Shown piece after piece: positions 22,779-34,064 of a stretch of 35,695 nt of DNA (the stretch's first letter is position 1; every line of letters begins with the position of its first letter). The notes under the pieces were generated by a model, which did not search any database, was not told the origin of the DNA, and was given only the letters and a program-made list of their open reading frames with translations. Location of the stretch: NCBI GenBank assembly GCA_029861595.1, contig JAOTYY010000010.1, positions 1-35,695 of the forward strand. The letters are read 5' to 3'. Source of the stretch: Gammaproteobacteria bacterium (GTDB taxonomy: Bacteria > Pseudomonadota > Gammaproteobacteria > JAHELT01). A program made the position numbers and the translations under genes.

Positions 22779-25082
22779 ATGTTCGGGGCAGGGATCGCCT
22801 TTCTCATCGGTGTTTGTTGCGTGCTGTACGCGCCCGCGCTGGCGTACGCCTGTGTTTGTCTCGGGGTGTCGGTCGTATTACTCTGGACACTGCGCCGCTG
22901 CAGCCAGCGCAAACTGCTGGCAGCGTTCTGCTGTGGGTGTGCCTGGATGTTATGGCACGCGCACCTGCGGCTGGCCGACGCGCTGCCTGACGATTTGCAG
23001 GGCCGCGACCTCCAGGTCCAGGGAAGTATCGTCGATGTGCCCGTGACCCGCGGTGAATTCACCCGCTTCGCGTTCGACATCGATGCGGGCAGCACCGCCC
23101 ATACGCTGCCGCGGCGCGTGCGCCTGAGCTGGTACGACAACCCGCCGGCGCTTGCTTACGGGGAGCGCTGGCATCTCACCGTGCGTTTGAAACGGCCTCA
23201 CGGGCTGCGCAATCCCGGCAGTTTCGACTACGAGACCTGGCTGGTTCAGCACGCGATTCGCGCACTGGGTTACGTGCGCGACGCTCCGGGTAACCGTCGT
23301 ATCGCACCGCCCACCGGTGCCTGGCTGAGCGCTACGCGCCAGCATGCCGCCACGGCGCTCGAAAACGTCGGCTATCGACATGGCGCGTTACTCAGCGCGA
23401 TCACTACTGGACTCCGGGACGGCATGTCGGACGCGCAGTGGCGCGTATTGCGCGCTACCGGCACCTCGCATCTGTTTGCGATATCCGGCTTGCATGTCGG
23501 TTTGGTGGCGATGCTTGGGCACCTGTTATGCAGCGTCTGCTGGCGCTTCGGCAATGTATTCACAGAGTCTGTTTCGCGGGCACGGTTCGCGGCCTGCGGG
23601 GCATTGTCGAGCGCATTCTGCTACGCTGCGCTGGCAGGCTTCAGTGTGCCGACCCAGCGGGCACTGATAATGCTGACTGTGCTATTGCTGGGTGTCTTTG
23701 CTGCCAGGGGCGTACGCCCTGGCGCGAGTCTCGGAGCGGCCCTGATCGCCGTGCTGAGCGTGGATCCCTGGTCGCCCCTTGGCAGCGGGTTCTGGTTATC
23801 GTTCGGCGCAGTCGCGGCTATCGCGTGGTTGCTTTCCGGGCGGGTGAGCGGGCACGGAAAAGCGGTTGCTTTCGCGCGTGTGCAGTGCGGACTGGCGCTG
23901 CTGCTGGCGCCGTTAACGCTGTGGTTCTTTCAACAGGCACCCTTGCTGGGTGCCGCTGCTAATGCGCTGGCGGTACCGGTGGTAAGCCTGATCACGGTGC
24001 CGAGTGCCCTGGGCGGGTTGGCGTGGGCGGGCGTTTTTTCGCAATTCGACAATCCGCTGCTGCAACTCGCCGACACCAGTCTGGAATTTCTCTGGATGCT
24101 GTTGACGCCCGCGTCCGGGTGGTCCCATGCGCAGTGGGCACCGCCAGCTGCGTCGTGGACGGCGATCACATTGGCGGCGTCAGGCGCAGTGCTGCTTACC
24201 GCCCCGCGGTGTCCACTGCCGCGCTATCTGGGAGTCTTCTTGCTGACGCCCCTGCTTTTCCCGGTACTGCAACGTCCCCCGCACGCGGCATTTGACATAA
24301 CCGTGCTGGATGTCGGGCAGGGACTGGCCGTGGTGGTCGAAACGCGACATCACGTGTTGCTCTACGATGCCGGTGTGTATTTGTCTCCGACCTACGATAT
24401 GGGCCGCGACGTGGTTTTACCATTTCTGCGCCGGCGCGGCTGGCGCAGTGTGGATAAGTTGCTGGTATCCCACGCCGACAATGATCACGCGGGCGGGGCG
24501 GCAGCTGTTGCGGCTGCCCTGGAGGTGAGCGAAATTCTCACCAGCGTGCCGGGTTCTCTTGCGTCGCTGCACGCAGCCCGCAAATGTGTTGCAGGCAACC
24601 GCTGGCATTGGGACGGTGTTCTGTTCGAGGTTCTGCACCCTCCCTCCGGATGGCCGGGTGGGCGGAACGACAAGTCGTGTGTGCTGCGGATCAGTACCGG
24701 CGCGCGGTCAGTGCTGATTCCTGGTGACATCGAGCGACCGGCCGAACGGCTGCTGGCCGGTTCGCCGGCAACGTTGCGGGCGGATGTTCTACTGGTCCCG
24801 CACCACGGCAGCGCTACGTCAACGTCTGCGCAACTCCTGGCGCAGGTGCGGCCAGAGTACGCGGTAATATCGGCGGGGTACCGCAACCGGTTTCGTTTTC
24901 CCCACCGCCAGGTTTGCGCACGGCTGCGTGCGCGGGGAATCGGTATTCTCTCCACTGCAACTTCCGGGGCGGTCGCGTTCCGCGTCGATCCGGTTGCCGT
25001 CTCGGCGCCGGTGCGCTATCGGCAACTCAGACGAAGATTTTGGCACCATGCGCCCCAGGGCGAGCTGTGCACTACGCAATAA
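22779..25082 (+). CDS. comEC: DNA uptake channel ComEC/Rec2
   Basis: A 767-residue polytopic membrane protein forming the inner-membrane channel for single-stranded DNA in natural transformation. It has hydrophobic N-terminal helices, then the DUF4131/OB-like part with NPGSFDYETWLVQ and GYVR. The Competence domain follows (about 200-480), with the family segment GTSHLFAISGLHVGLVA and SVPTQRALIM. The C-terminal metallo-beta-lactamase-like domain has LDVGQGLAVVV, the metal motif SHADNDHAGG and VPHHGS. All key metal residues are visible, so the nuclease-like domain appears intact. ATG 22779 lies after the palindromic repeat. Presence suggests but does not prove competence. Confidence 0.95.
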   Translation: MFGAGIAFLIGVCCVLYAPALAYACVCLGVSVVLLWTLRRCSQRKLLAAFCCGCAWMLWHAHLRLADALPDDLQGRDLQVQGSIVDVPVTRGEFTRFAFDIDAGSTAHTLPRRVRLSWYDNPPALAYGERWHLTVRLKRPHGLRNPGSFDYETWLVQHAIRALGYVRDAPGNRRIAPPTGAWLSATRQHAATALENVGYRHGALLSAITTGLRDGMSDAQWRVLRATGTSHLFAISGLHVGLVAMLGHLLCSVCWRFGNVFTESVSRARFAACGALSSAFCYAALAGFSVPTQRALIMLTVLLLGVFAARGVRPGASLGAALIAVLSVDPWSPLGSGFWLSFGAVAAIAWLLSGRVSGHGKAVAFARVQCGLALLLAPLTLWFFQQAPLLGAAANALAVPVVSLITVPSALGGLAWAGVFSQFDNPLLQLADTSLEFLWMLLTPASGWSHAQWAPPAASWTAITLAASGAVLLTAPRCPLPRYLGVFLLTPLLFPVLQRPPHAAFDITVLDVGQGLAVVVETRHHVLLYDAGVYLSPTYDMGRDVVLPFLRRRGWRSVDKLLVSHADNDHAGGAAAVAAALEVSEILTSVPGSLASLHAARKCVAGNRWHWDGVLFEVLHPPSGWPGGRNDKSCVLRISTGARSVLIPGDIERPAERLLAGSPATLRADVLLVPHHGSATSTSAQLLAQVRPEYAVISAGYRNRFRFPHRQVCARLRARGIGILSTATSGAVAFRVDPVAVSAPVRYRQLRRRFWHHAPQGELCTTQ

Positions 25083-25234
25083 GCCAAAATCGAGTATCAT
25101 CCAGCGCGCCACCCTCGTGGTCCGCCGCGCGCATCCGAAGCCGCGGGGAAGCGCCGGGGATGGAACCCGGTACCCGTCTTGCGCGCCGGCCGAAATGTGC
25201 CACAGGTGGATTAGGCAGAGAGTAGACAAGTTCT

Positions 25235-25879
25235 GTGTTTGAGATTGTCAAAGCGGGCGGCTGGCTGATGCTGCCGATCATCGCTTGTTCCGTGGTGGCG
25301 CTGGCGATAGTGGCCGAGCGACTCTGGGTATTGCGCGAAAAGCGGGTAATCCCGCGAAATCTGGTTGCGCAGATCTGGCAGTGGGCGCGCGACGGCGAAC
25401 TCAATGAAACCCGTATTCGCGCGCTGCAGCAGAGTTCGCCGCTGGGCAAAATACTCGCGGTCGGCCTGATCAACCGTCACCATGAACGCGAAGTGATGAA
25501 AGAGAGCATCGAAGAGGCCGGGCGCGCGGTGGTGCACGATCTGGAGCGTTTCCTGAACCCGTTGGGCACCATTGCCGCCGTGACGCCGCTGCTGGGCCTG
25601 TTAGGCACGGTTATCGGCATGATTGCGGTATTTACTACGATCACTACCGTCGGCGTGGGCAACCCGAGTGAACTTGCCGGGGGGATTTCGCAGGCGTTGA
25701 TCACGACCGCGAGCGGTCTCTCGGTTGCGATCCCGAGTTTGATTTTCCACCGCTATTTCCGTGGGAAAATCGATGCGCTGGTGGTGAGCATGGAGCAGGA
25801 GACCATCAAGCTGGTGGAGGTGCTGCACGGCAAGCGCGAAGGCGACTACGTGGTAAAACGCGCCCGCAGTAAACGATGA
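25235..25879 (+). CDS. exbB: ExbB/TolQ-family proton channel subunit
   Basis: A 214-residue inner-membrane protein with three helices (about 9-27, 106-133, 150-175). The hallmark TPLLGLLGTVIGMI is at the second helix and the ISQALITTASGLSVAIPSL stretch forms the third. It uses proton motive force with the adjacent ExbD to energise an envelope partner. GTG is the start codon. The stop overlaps the exbD start by four bases (ATGA). Its place between comEC and msbA recurs in gammaproteobacteria, but the partner (TonB or other) is not in the window. Confidence 0.92.
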   Translation: MFEIVKAGGWLMLPIIACSVVALAIVAERLWVLREKRVIPRNLVAQIWQWARDGELNETRIRALQQSSPLGKILAVGLINRHHEREVMKESIEEAGRAVVHDLERFLNPLGTIAAVTPLLGLLGTVIGMIAVFTTITTVGVGNPSELAGGISQALITTASGLSVAIPSLIFHRYFRGKIDALVVSMEQETIKLVEVLHGKREGDYVVKRARSKR

Positions 25880-26292
25880 ATTTCCAAAGTGAACGGCACG
25901 ACGAAGTCGAGCTCAACATAACGCCGCTCATCGATGTGGTGTTTCTGCTGCTGATCTTTTTCATGGTATCCACAACGTTTCAGCGAGAAACCGAACTCAG
26001 TGTGCAACTCCCCGAAGCCGCGGCGCCGGAATCCGCCGTCGAGGACACCGTTATCGAGATCGTTATCAACCGGCGTGGAGAATATTTTCTCAACGGCCGC
26101 GAACTGGTCAACAACAAACTCGTTACTCTGCGCGCGGCTCTGGCCAGATTGAGCAGTGGGCGCAAAGACACACCGTTGGTAATTCGTGCCGATGCGCGTA
26201 CGCCACACCAGGCAGTGGTCACTGCGATGGACGCGGCGCGTCAACTTGGACTGTTGCGGCTTTCGATAGCCACCGCGCAGTCGGCGGAATAG
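25876..26292 (+). CDS. exbD: ExbD/TolR-family subunit
   Basis: A 138-residue protein with one N-terminal helix, ITPLIDVVFLLLIFFMVSTTF, whose Asp at residue 20 is the proton-carrying residue of the family, and a periplasmic domain ending in a QLGLLRLSIATA-type strand. It overlaps exbB by four bases and would form the ExbB5D2-like complex. It is followed by a 100-base spacer and msbA. Confidence 0.93.
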   Translation: MNFQSERHDEVELNITPLIDVVFLLLIFFMVSTTFQRETELSVQLPEAAAPESAVEDTVIEIVINRRGEYFLNGRELVNNKLVTLRAALARLSSGRKDTPLVIRADARTPHQAVVTAMDAARQLGLLRLSIATAQSAE

Positions 26293-26392
26293 CCGCTTTG
26301 CACCGGCCGGCAGATGTTTTAAAAGTCGTGCTGCTTTTTGACGCACGCCGTCGAACGACCGCACATACACCGCGGGACGACTGACTGGGCTT

Positions 26393-28186
26393 GTGAAAGA
26401 GCAAACTGCACCCCTTACAGCCAACACATCGGGCATTCGCACGTACTCACGTTTGTTGCTCTACACCAAGCGCTATTGGTTGTTGTTCATGCTGTCCGTT
26501 GTCGGCAACATTTTTTATGCCGCTACCGAACCAGCGTTTGCCTGGCTGATGAAGCCGATGGTCGATGGAAGTTTTGTCGACAAAGATCCTGCAACAATCA
26601 AATTCGTGCCGCTGGCGCTGCTGGCGATATTCATCGTCCGCGGTGTGGCCGGATTCGTCTCTAATTACTACATGGCGTGGATCGGCTGGCAGATCGTTGC
26701 CGCCATGCGCCGCGAGATGTTCGGTCACCTGTTGCGCATGCCCACGGCTATTTTTGATCAATCGACTACCGGCGAATTGATTTCGAAGTTGACGTTTAAT
26801 GTCGAGCGGGTGTCCGGTGCGGCCACCAATGCGTTCACGATTGTCGTGCGCGACAGTATGACGGTCCTCGGTTTGCTGGCATTGTTGTTCTACTACGATG
26901 TGGTCTTATCGCTGGTGTTTCTGGTGGTCGGCCCGGTGATCGGAATATTGGTGGTGCTAATAACGCGCCAGTTCCGTCGTACCAGTGGCAAGATCCAAGG
27001 GTCCATGGGTAAGGTCACTCACGTTGTGCAGGAAGCCATAGAAGGGCACCGCGTGGTGAAGATTTTCGGTGGCCAGTCCTATGAAGACGAACAGTTCGAG
27101 CAGGTGAACGAGCGTAATCGTCGCCTGCGTATGCGCATGATCGTGGCCGAAGCCACCAGTGTTCCCATCGTCCAGTTGCTGGTCGCCGCGGCGCTGGCGC
27201 TGATCGTATATCTGGCTTCGATCAAGTCGGTCGTGGACTCGTTCAGTGCCGGTACGTTCATTTCGTTCATCATAGCAATGCTGATGCTGTTCGGCCCGCT
27301 GAAACGGTTGACAACGGTGAACGCGAAACTGCAAGAGGGCATAGCCGCCAGCGAGAGCGTTTTCGAACTCATCGATGCCGAGTCCGAGCCGGACTCGGGG
27401 AGCCGCGTCCTGCAGCGGCCGGGTGTGATCGAGTATCGCGACGTTTCTTTTGCTTACGATTCGAGCGAAAGCAAGGTATTGGACTCAGTGAATATTAAGG
27501 TAGCGCCGGAACAGACCGTGGCCTTCGTCGGTCGCTCCGGAGCGGGAAAGACCACCCTGGTGAATCTGCTGGCGCGGTTCTACGAACTCCGCGAAGGCAG
27601 TATCCTCATCGACGATGTGGACATACGCGAGTTCACGCTCAACAGCTTGCGCGATCACATCGCCTACGTAGGCCAGAATGTGACGTTGTTTAACGATACC
27701 GTGTTCAACAACATCGCCTACGGCAAGCTGGGTGAGGCGAGTGAGGCGGATGTGAAACGTGCCGCAGAAGCGGCGCACGCCGATGAATTCATTCGCGAAT
27801 TACCCGAACAGTACGACACGTTGGTAGGCGAGAACGGTGTGCTGCTGTCCGGCGGTCAGCGGCAGCGCCTGGCGATTGCCCGCGCACTGCTCAAGGATGC
27901 ACCGTTGCTGATTCTCGACGAAGCAACGTCTGCGCTTGACAGCGAGTCGGAAAAACATGTGCAAGCGGGGTTGAGCGCGCTGGTTGAGAATCGCACCACC
28001 TTCGTAATTGCGCATCGGCTGTCTACGATCGAAGGTGCGGATCTGATCGTGGTATTGGATGGCGGGCGCATCGTCGAGGCAGGGAGTCACGCCGAGTTGC
28101 TGGACAGGGGCGGCTACTATGCCACCCTGTACAACATTCAATTCGGTGAAGTCGGAACCGACGCGCCGGTGACATTGAGTCATTAG
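26393..28186 (+). CDS. msbA: Lipid A flippase MsbA
   Basis: A 597-residue ABC half-transporter that moves core-lipid A across the inner membrane. Six helices occupy about residues 25-310. The nucleotide-binding domain carries Walker A GRSGAGKT, Q-loop in YVGQNVTLFNDTV, signature LLSGGQRQR, Walker B LLILDEATSALD and His in AHRLST. The start is GTG at 26393, with a positively charged short N-terminus. The downstream gene of the pair, lpxK, is displaced by about 400 bases of non-coding sequence rather than overlapping as is common. Length and motifs are normal. Confidence 0.95.
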   Translation: MKEQTAPLTANTSGIRTYSRLLLYTKRYWLLFMLSVVGNIFYAATEPAFAWLMKPMVDGSFVDKDPATIKFVPLALLAIFIVRGVAGFVSNYYMAWIGWQIVAAMRREMFGHLLRMPTAIFDQSTTGELISKLTFNVERVSGAATNAFTIVVRDSMTVLGLLALLFYYDVVLSLVFLVVGPVIGILVVLITRQFRRTSGKIQGSMGKVTHVVQEAIEGHRVVKIFGGQSYEDEQFEQVNERNRRLRMRMIVAEATSVPIVQLLVAAALALIVYLASIKSVVDSFSAGTFISFIIAMLMLFGPLKRLTTVNAKLQEGIAASESVFELIDAESEPDSGSRVLQRPGVIEYRDVSFAYDSSESKVLDSVNIKVAPEQTVAFVGRSGAGKTTLVNLLARFYELREGSILIDDVDIREFTLNSLRDHIAYVGQNVTLFNDTVFNNIAYGKLGEASEADVKRAAEAAHADEFIRELPEQYDTLVGENGVLLSGGQRQRLAIARALLKDAPLLILDEATSALDSESEKHVQAGLSALVENRTTFVIAHRLSTIEGADLIVVLDGGRIVEAGSHAELLDRGGYYATLYNIQFGEVGTDAPVTLSH

Positions 28187-28571
28187 CCCGCATGTTTCAC
28201 CCTGCTTGCGTCTCCTTGGGGAAAGGCGGTCGTGCGAAATGTGGACTGGCAGGCTATTTCAGTGCGTTGGATATGGTTTTGGGCGTTGCGCCAGCGTGAC
28301 ACTTTTTACCTATTTCCTTTCAGGAAAAATCTGGCGTCGCACATCGGACGATCGTCCTTGAACCATAGGGCAGGGCTGTGCTCCTGCGGTCGATCGTCGA
28401 ATCTGCCTAGCCACATTTTCTCTGGGAAACAAATTCCTGGTGAACCACCAGTCCCAACCATGGTCTGCGCGCAACGCACGCTGCATTTTCAAGCAGGATC
28501 ACGATGACTGGTGTTCGGGTGTTGGTTGCGCTGGGAGCGGAATGGCGGGCCTTCCTGACATATACGGGCTA
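28184..28571. other. Non-coding block between msbA and lpxK with inverted TAGCCCG ends
   Basis: About 390 bases without a convincing gene. TAGCCCG at 28184-28190 (including the msbA stop) is inverted as CGGGCTA at 28565-28571, and beyond it each end shows ATGT in similar spacing. Flanking bases are GTCAT and GTCGT, a possible imperfect target duplication. A small hairpin, TTTCCT-TTC-AGGAAA, is at 28313-28327. Open frames of 60-91 residues on both strands lack ribosome sites. It could be a worn miniature mobile element or an insertion-sequence remnant. Confidence 0.4.
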
Positions 28572-28584
28572 GTCGTCGCATAAC

Positions 28585-29562
28585 ATGGCAATACAGGATC
28601 ACTGGTACCGCCGGACGTGGCTGAGCGTGCTGTTGTTGCCGTTGGCGTGGTTGTTCGGTGTCATCACATCGTGTCGGCGTGCTTTATACCGCAGCGGTTC
28701 CTTGCGTTCGTACCGCGCTCCGGTTCCAGTAATCGTCGTCGGCAATCTCAGCGTCGGCGGCACGGGCAAAACACCCCTGGTTGTATATCTCGCCAGAGTG
28801 CTGGATGAAAGCGGGTACCGCGTAGGTGTGGTGAGCCGAGGCTATGGAGGCAGCGCCACGCGGGCACAGGAGGTGTTGGCGGATTCCCAAGCGGCGGCGG
28901 TGGGCGATGAAGCGCTCCTGATCGCGCGTAATTCCAACGCCAGGGTCTGGGTGGGCAGGCAACGACCGCGGGCAGTGGTGCAAATGCTGGCTCAGTACCC
29001 GTGCGATGTCGTGCTCAGCGACGATGGGCTGCAACACTACGCGTTGCGGCGCGACGTTGAAATTGTCGTTATCGATGGCGCCCGGGGCTTCGGCAACGGA
29101 TGGCTGCTGCCCGCGGGGCCGTTACGCGAGCAGCGATCTCGATTGCGCCAGGCACATATGGTGGTTGAGAACGGTGGCGGGAAGGACAATGGCTTCGCGT
29201 TCCAGTTGCACATCGAACAAGCCGTCAATCTGGCGAGCAGCGAGTCCCGCAGTCTCTCCGACTTTCGCGAAACCAGCGTGCACGCGGTGGGCGGCATTGG
29301 CAACCCGGCGCGATTTTTCGCGCAGCTGCGTGGTCTCGGCATCGTCTGCCGCGAGCATGCGTTTCCCGATCATCACCGTTTCCGCAAAGCCGACCTCGCG
29401 TTTGCCGACGAACTGCCGGTATTGATGACAGAGAAAGATGCGGTGAAGTGTGCCGGGTTCGGTGATCCGCGCCTCTGGTATGTGCCGGCCGTACTGGTGG
29501 ATCGCGAATCGCGCATCGCCAATGAGGTGAAACGCCTGCTGAGTGAGAGGACAGCGCATTGA
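28585..29562 (+). CDS. lpxK: Tetraacyldisaccharide 4'-kinase
   Basis: A 325-residue membrane-associated kinase that phosphorylates the 4' position of the lipid A precursor. The P-loop VVGNLSVGGTGKTP (51-64) is typical, preceded by an N-terminal membrane helix (about 12-29). Further family segments are GVVSRGYGG, VGDEALLIA, VVLSDDGLQHYALRRD and the GFGNGWLLPAGPLRE stretch. The start is ATG 28585, with no obvious AGGAG. The stop overlaps the TTG start of the Nudix gene. With msbA upstream it belongs to lipid A export and maturation. Confidence 0.95.
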   Translation: MAIQDHWYRRTWLSVLLLPLAWLFGVITSCRRALYRSGSLRSYRAPVPVIVVGNLSVGGTGKTPLVVYLARVLDESGYRVGVVSRGYGGSATRAQEVLADSQAAAVGDEALLIARNSNARVWVGRQRPRAVVQMLAQYPCDVVLSDDGLQHYALRRDVEIVVIDGARGFGNGWLLPAGPLREQRSRLRQAHMVVENGGGKDNGFAFQLHIEQAVNLASSESRSLSDFRETSVHAVGGIGNPARFFAQLRGLGIVCREHAFPDHHRFRKADLAFADELPVLMTEKDAVKCAGFGDPRLWYVPAVLVDRESRIANEVKRLLSERTAH

Positions 29563-30149
29563 AAAAGCACCGGATTCTGGATAAACGCATCGTCTATGAC
29601 GGCTACTTTTCGATGGAAAAGTACCGCCTGGAGCACACCCTGTTCGAGGGCGGCTGGGGTACGCCGATCGAACGCGAAGTGTTCGAACGCGGCAGCGCCG
29701 CCGCAGTGTTGCCTTACGATCCGTCAACCGACCGTGTGCTGCTGATCGAACAGTTTCGTATCGGCGCGATAAAGTCCTACCAGCCTCCCTGGATGCTCGA
29801 AGTGATCGCTGGCGTGCTCGAGCCGGGTGAGCAGGCTGCTGACCTGGTGCGCCGTGAGGCGGCGGAAGAGGCGGGTTGTGAATTGCAGGCGTTGCGTCCG
29901 ATCGGAGAATTTCTGGTCAGTCCGGGCAGCGCGACGGAGCACATCGAACTGTTTTGCGGGCGCGCCGATCTGACGGGCGCAGGCGGCGTGCACGGTCTCG
30001 TGGAGGAAGGCGAAAACATTCTGGTTCACACGTTTTCCGCAGCCGAGGCCGTGGCATTGTGTGAGCGGGGCGAAATCCGCAATGCCATTGCGATCATCGC
30101 CTTGCAGTGGCTGGCGATCCAGCGCCTGCGCGGCGAGACGATTTTCTGA
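29559..30149 (+). CDS. nudF: ADP-ribose pyrophosphatase, Nudix family
   Basis: A 196-residue Nudix hydrolase, most likely cleaving ADP-ribose to AMP and ribose 5-phosphate. The Nudix box spans 85-107: G-V-L-E-P-G-E, then REAAEEAGC, fitting GX5EX7REUXEEXGU with all glutamates present. The N-terminal strand VYDGYFSMEKYRLEH and the LIEQFRIGA segment are like E. coli NudF. Start is TTG 29559, sharing bases with the lpxK stop (ATTGA), so reinitiation is likely. nudF is more often next to tolC; here it rides on the lpxK transcript. GDP-mannose hydrolase activity is an alternative. Confidence 0.85.
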   Translation: MKKHRILDKRIVYDGYFSMEKYRLEHTLFEGGWGTPIEREVFERGSAAAVLPYDPSTDRVLLIEQFRIGAIKSYQPPWMLEVIAGVLEPGEQAADLVRREAAEEAGCELQALRPIGEFLVSPGSATEHIELFCGRADLTGAGGVHGLVEEGENILVHTFSAAEAVALCERGEIRNAIAIIALQWLAIQRLRGETIF

Positions 30150-30166
30150 GTTCGATACCCTGCGCG

Positions 30167-30711
30167 CTATATGTGCAGCAGGCGGAATTCGGGATCGGCA
30201 GAGCTTATGTTCCAGATTTCATTGAACACTTCGTCGAGACGCTGTGCTTTCGAGGGGGAATTGAAGTTCACCACGCCTTCGTAGGTTAAATAACTCTTGC
30301 GGTACATGAAGCCGACTTTGTCGGCGAGCAGGAATTCATCGGGGGCCAGCAGATAGTCGTCGCTGACCCGGCGCACCTTGATGTAACTGGTTAACTGCTG
30401 GCACAGCTCGATCAACAGATGGTTGCTGTTGATCGCCGGTTTCGGATCCTGTACCAGAATCTGCACTTCCGATGTCGGCGTGCGGCGTGCCACGAACGAC
30501 AGGGCGCGTACGAAGCGTTGGTTGTCGTAGACGTCGCTGTCCAACTCCCGAGTGAAGATCTGAACGATGCGCCGCGACTGCTCCGCCAGGGTAATCACTG
30601 CGTCACTGGCTTCTTCCGGCAGCTCGATCGGAAAGTCGCCTTCGAGTTTGCCGAGGGTGAATCTCTCCTGAAAGTTCGAGAATGATTGGGGCTCTTTCCT
30701 CTCGCGGCTCA

Positions 30712-30715
<4 letters not shown>
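30167..30715 (-). CDS. DUF7931-like protein, stand-alone
   Basis: A 182-residue soluble protein without signal peptide. Segments IFTRELDSDVYDN, FVARRTPTSEVQILVQDP, DEFLLADKVGFMYRKS and the end DPEFRLLHI match, from memory, the domain (DUF7931) usually fused behind a GNAT acetyltransferase in gammaproteobacteria. Its layout resembles half of a phospholipase D-like fold, but no HKD motif is visible. The first codons ATGATG overlap the stop of the GNAT gene by four bases, so the fusion is replaced here by two coupled genes. Function unknown. Confidence 0.7.
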
Positions 30716-32654
<1,939 letters not shown>

Positions 32655-32701
32655 TGCAGGTGCCAGGATTCGTGCGCTTGCACACAACGCGACGGGGTTC
32701 T

Positions 32702-33472
32702 ATGAACGGCATTGGCCACCGGCGTAATTCGCTTTTTCTAGTCTGGCTGATCTGGTTCGGCGTGCTGTTGTTCGCGGTGGCATTCGTCTGGCAGCGGGGA
32801 CTGTTCGCGTTGCTGCTGCAGGGTGACCCCAGTTACCTGTCGGGGGTGATTCTCGGCGCCTTTGCGTTGGCTAACTTGCATGTCGCGCGGCGGACCCTGT
32901 CATTGTCCCGCGACATCGACGCCGCACTGCGCGTGCGCAGCAACTTCGAGGCGCATCCCGACGAGCCGCTGTTTGCCGAGCAGGGTCCACAGTTTCGCAA
33001 CCAGGCCGTACCTCCGTCGCTGATCATGCGCCATTTTCAGAACCTGTTCGTGCGGGCCATGCGCGAACCCTCGGGTCACGACCTGGGTCAACGGGAATTG
33101 CTGGAAGCCCTCACGTTACGCCTGAAGAGCGGCATTCACGGCGGCTGGCTGGTAGCCGACACCATGCTGAAGCTAGGTTTGCTGGGGACGGTGATCGGTT
33201 TCATTGTCATGCTGGGCGCCATAGCCTCGCTCGAGAACTATGACCTGACCACCATGCAGGGCCTGCTGACGTCGATGAGCGGCGGCATGCGAATTGCGCT
33301 CTACACGACACTCAGCGGTATGACCGCGGCGCTTTTGCTGGCAGTGCAGTATCAGTATCTGGAACGCCGCGCCGATGGGCTGATTGCCGATATCGAGGAA
33401 CTGACAGCGGTGTACTACGTGTCGGCGTTGCGCCGCCACCTGGATAAACGGCAGCCGGATCATGCGCCCTAG
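32702..33472 (+). CDS. MotA/TolQ/ExbB-like proton-channel subunit
   Basis: A 256-residue membrane protein with four hydrophobic spans (about 11-33, 43-61, 150-178, 195-218). The third contains LGLLGTVIGFIVMLG, the family hallmark, and the fourth GMRIALYTTLSGMTAALLL aligns with the last pore helix of ExbB. The large loop between spans 2 and 3 (about 62-149) is cytoplasmic, as in MotA/ZorA-like proteins. ATG 32702 is preferred over the upstream alternative start at 32654, since the hydrophobic protein begins there and GGGGTT precedes it. It overlaps the next gene by 11 bases. It probably forms a proton-driven pentamer with that partner; the work performed is unknown. Confidence 0.82.
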   Translation: MNGIGHRRNSLFLVWLIWFGVLLFAVAFVWQRGLFALLLQGDPSYLSGVILGAFALANLHVARRTLSLSRDIDAALRVRSNFEAHPDEPLFAEQGPQFRNQAVPPSLIMRHFQNLFVRAMREPSGHDLGQRELLEALTLRLKSGIHGGWLVADTMLKLGLLGTVIGFIVMLGAIASLENYDLTTMQGLLTSMSGGMRIALYTTLSGMTAALLLAVQYQYLERRADGLIADIEELTAVYYVSALRRHLDKRQPDHAP

Positions 33473-34064
33473 CGGCTACTCCACCGACGCGTTTACCGAC
33501 CTGCTGTTCAACGCGCTGCTCGGTTTCACGTTGCTGTTCTTTATCACCATCCTGTTCATGAATCCGATCGCCAAGCTGGGTAACGCGACACTGAAGGCCG
33601 AATTCATCATTTCCGTGATCTGGCCCGAACACCGCCCGGACGATGTCGACGTATGGGTGGAGGACCCCAACGGTCAAATCGTCTCCTATCTGCGCAAGGA
33701 CGCCGGGTGGCTGCATCTCGACCGCGACGATCAAGGTGTGGTGAACGACACCATCGTGATCGACGGGCGCGAGGTGATTCACCCGATCAATCAGGAACTG
33801 GTGACTATCCGCGGCATCGTCGGCGGTGAGTACGTGGTCAATTTGTACAACTATGCCAATCGCAGCCGCGAGCCGGTGCCGGTCACGGTGCGCATCGAGA
33901 AAGTGAATCCGAGTCTGACCACGGTATTCGTGGACCGGGTAGTACTGGAACGCGAGAACGATGAGTTGACCGTGGTTCGTTTCACCCTGGCAGGCGACGG
34001 CGCATTGGTGCGCATGAACAGGCTGCCAAAAACCCTCACGCCCTATGCGCTGGAAGGGGGCTGA
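33462..34064 (+). CDS. ExbD/MotB-like single-span partner with beta-rich domain
   Basis: A 200-residue protein, no family named. Residues 8-33 (TDAFTDLLFNALLGFTLLFF and onwards) form one helix with Asp13 placed as the proton-carrying Asp of ExbD and MotB. The periplasmic part (about 45-200) lacks an OmpA-like peptidoglycan motif. Instead VDVWVEDPNGQIVSY, LVTIRGIVGGEYVVNLYNY and VPVTVRIEKVNP read as a beta-sandwich of the kind seen in DUF2135 or pre-peptidase-type domains, which bind proteins or sugars. The gene overlaps both neighbours. I infer it is the stator-like partner of the MotA/ExbB-like protein, with the beta domain contacting the target. Confidence 0.65.
   Translation: MRPSGYSTDAFTDLLFNALLGFTLLFFITILFMNPIAKLGNATLKAEFIISVIWPEHRPDDVDVWVEDPNGQIVSYLRKDAGWLHLDRDDQGVVNDTIVIDGREVIHPINQELVTIRGIVGGEYVVNLYNYANRSREPVPVTVRIEKVNPSLTTVFVDRVVLERENDELTVVRFTLAGDGALVRMNRLPKTLTPYALEGG

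Noticed and set aside
8711-28195. CCCGCATGTT directly after the stop codons of both glpD and msbA
   Set aside because: A ten-base match between two places in 35 kb is expected by chance, and only the msbA copy has an inverted partner far downstream.
28232-28507. 91-residue plus-strand frame between msbA and lpxK
   Set aside because: Irregular composition, no ribosome site and no family; more likely non-coding or element remnant.
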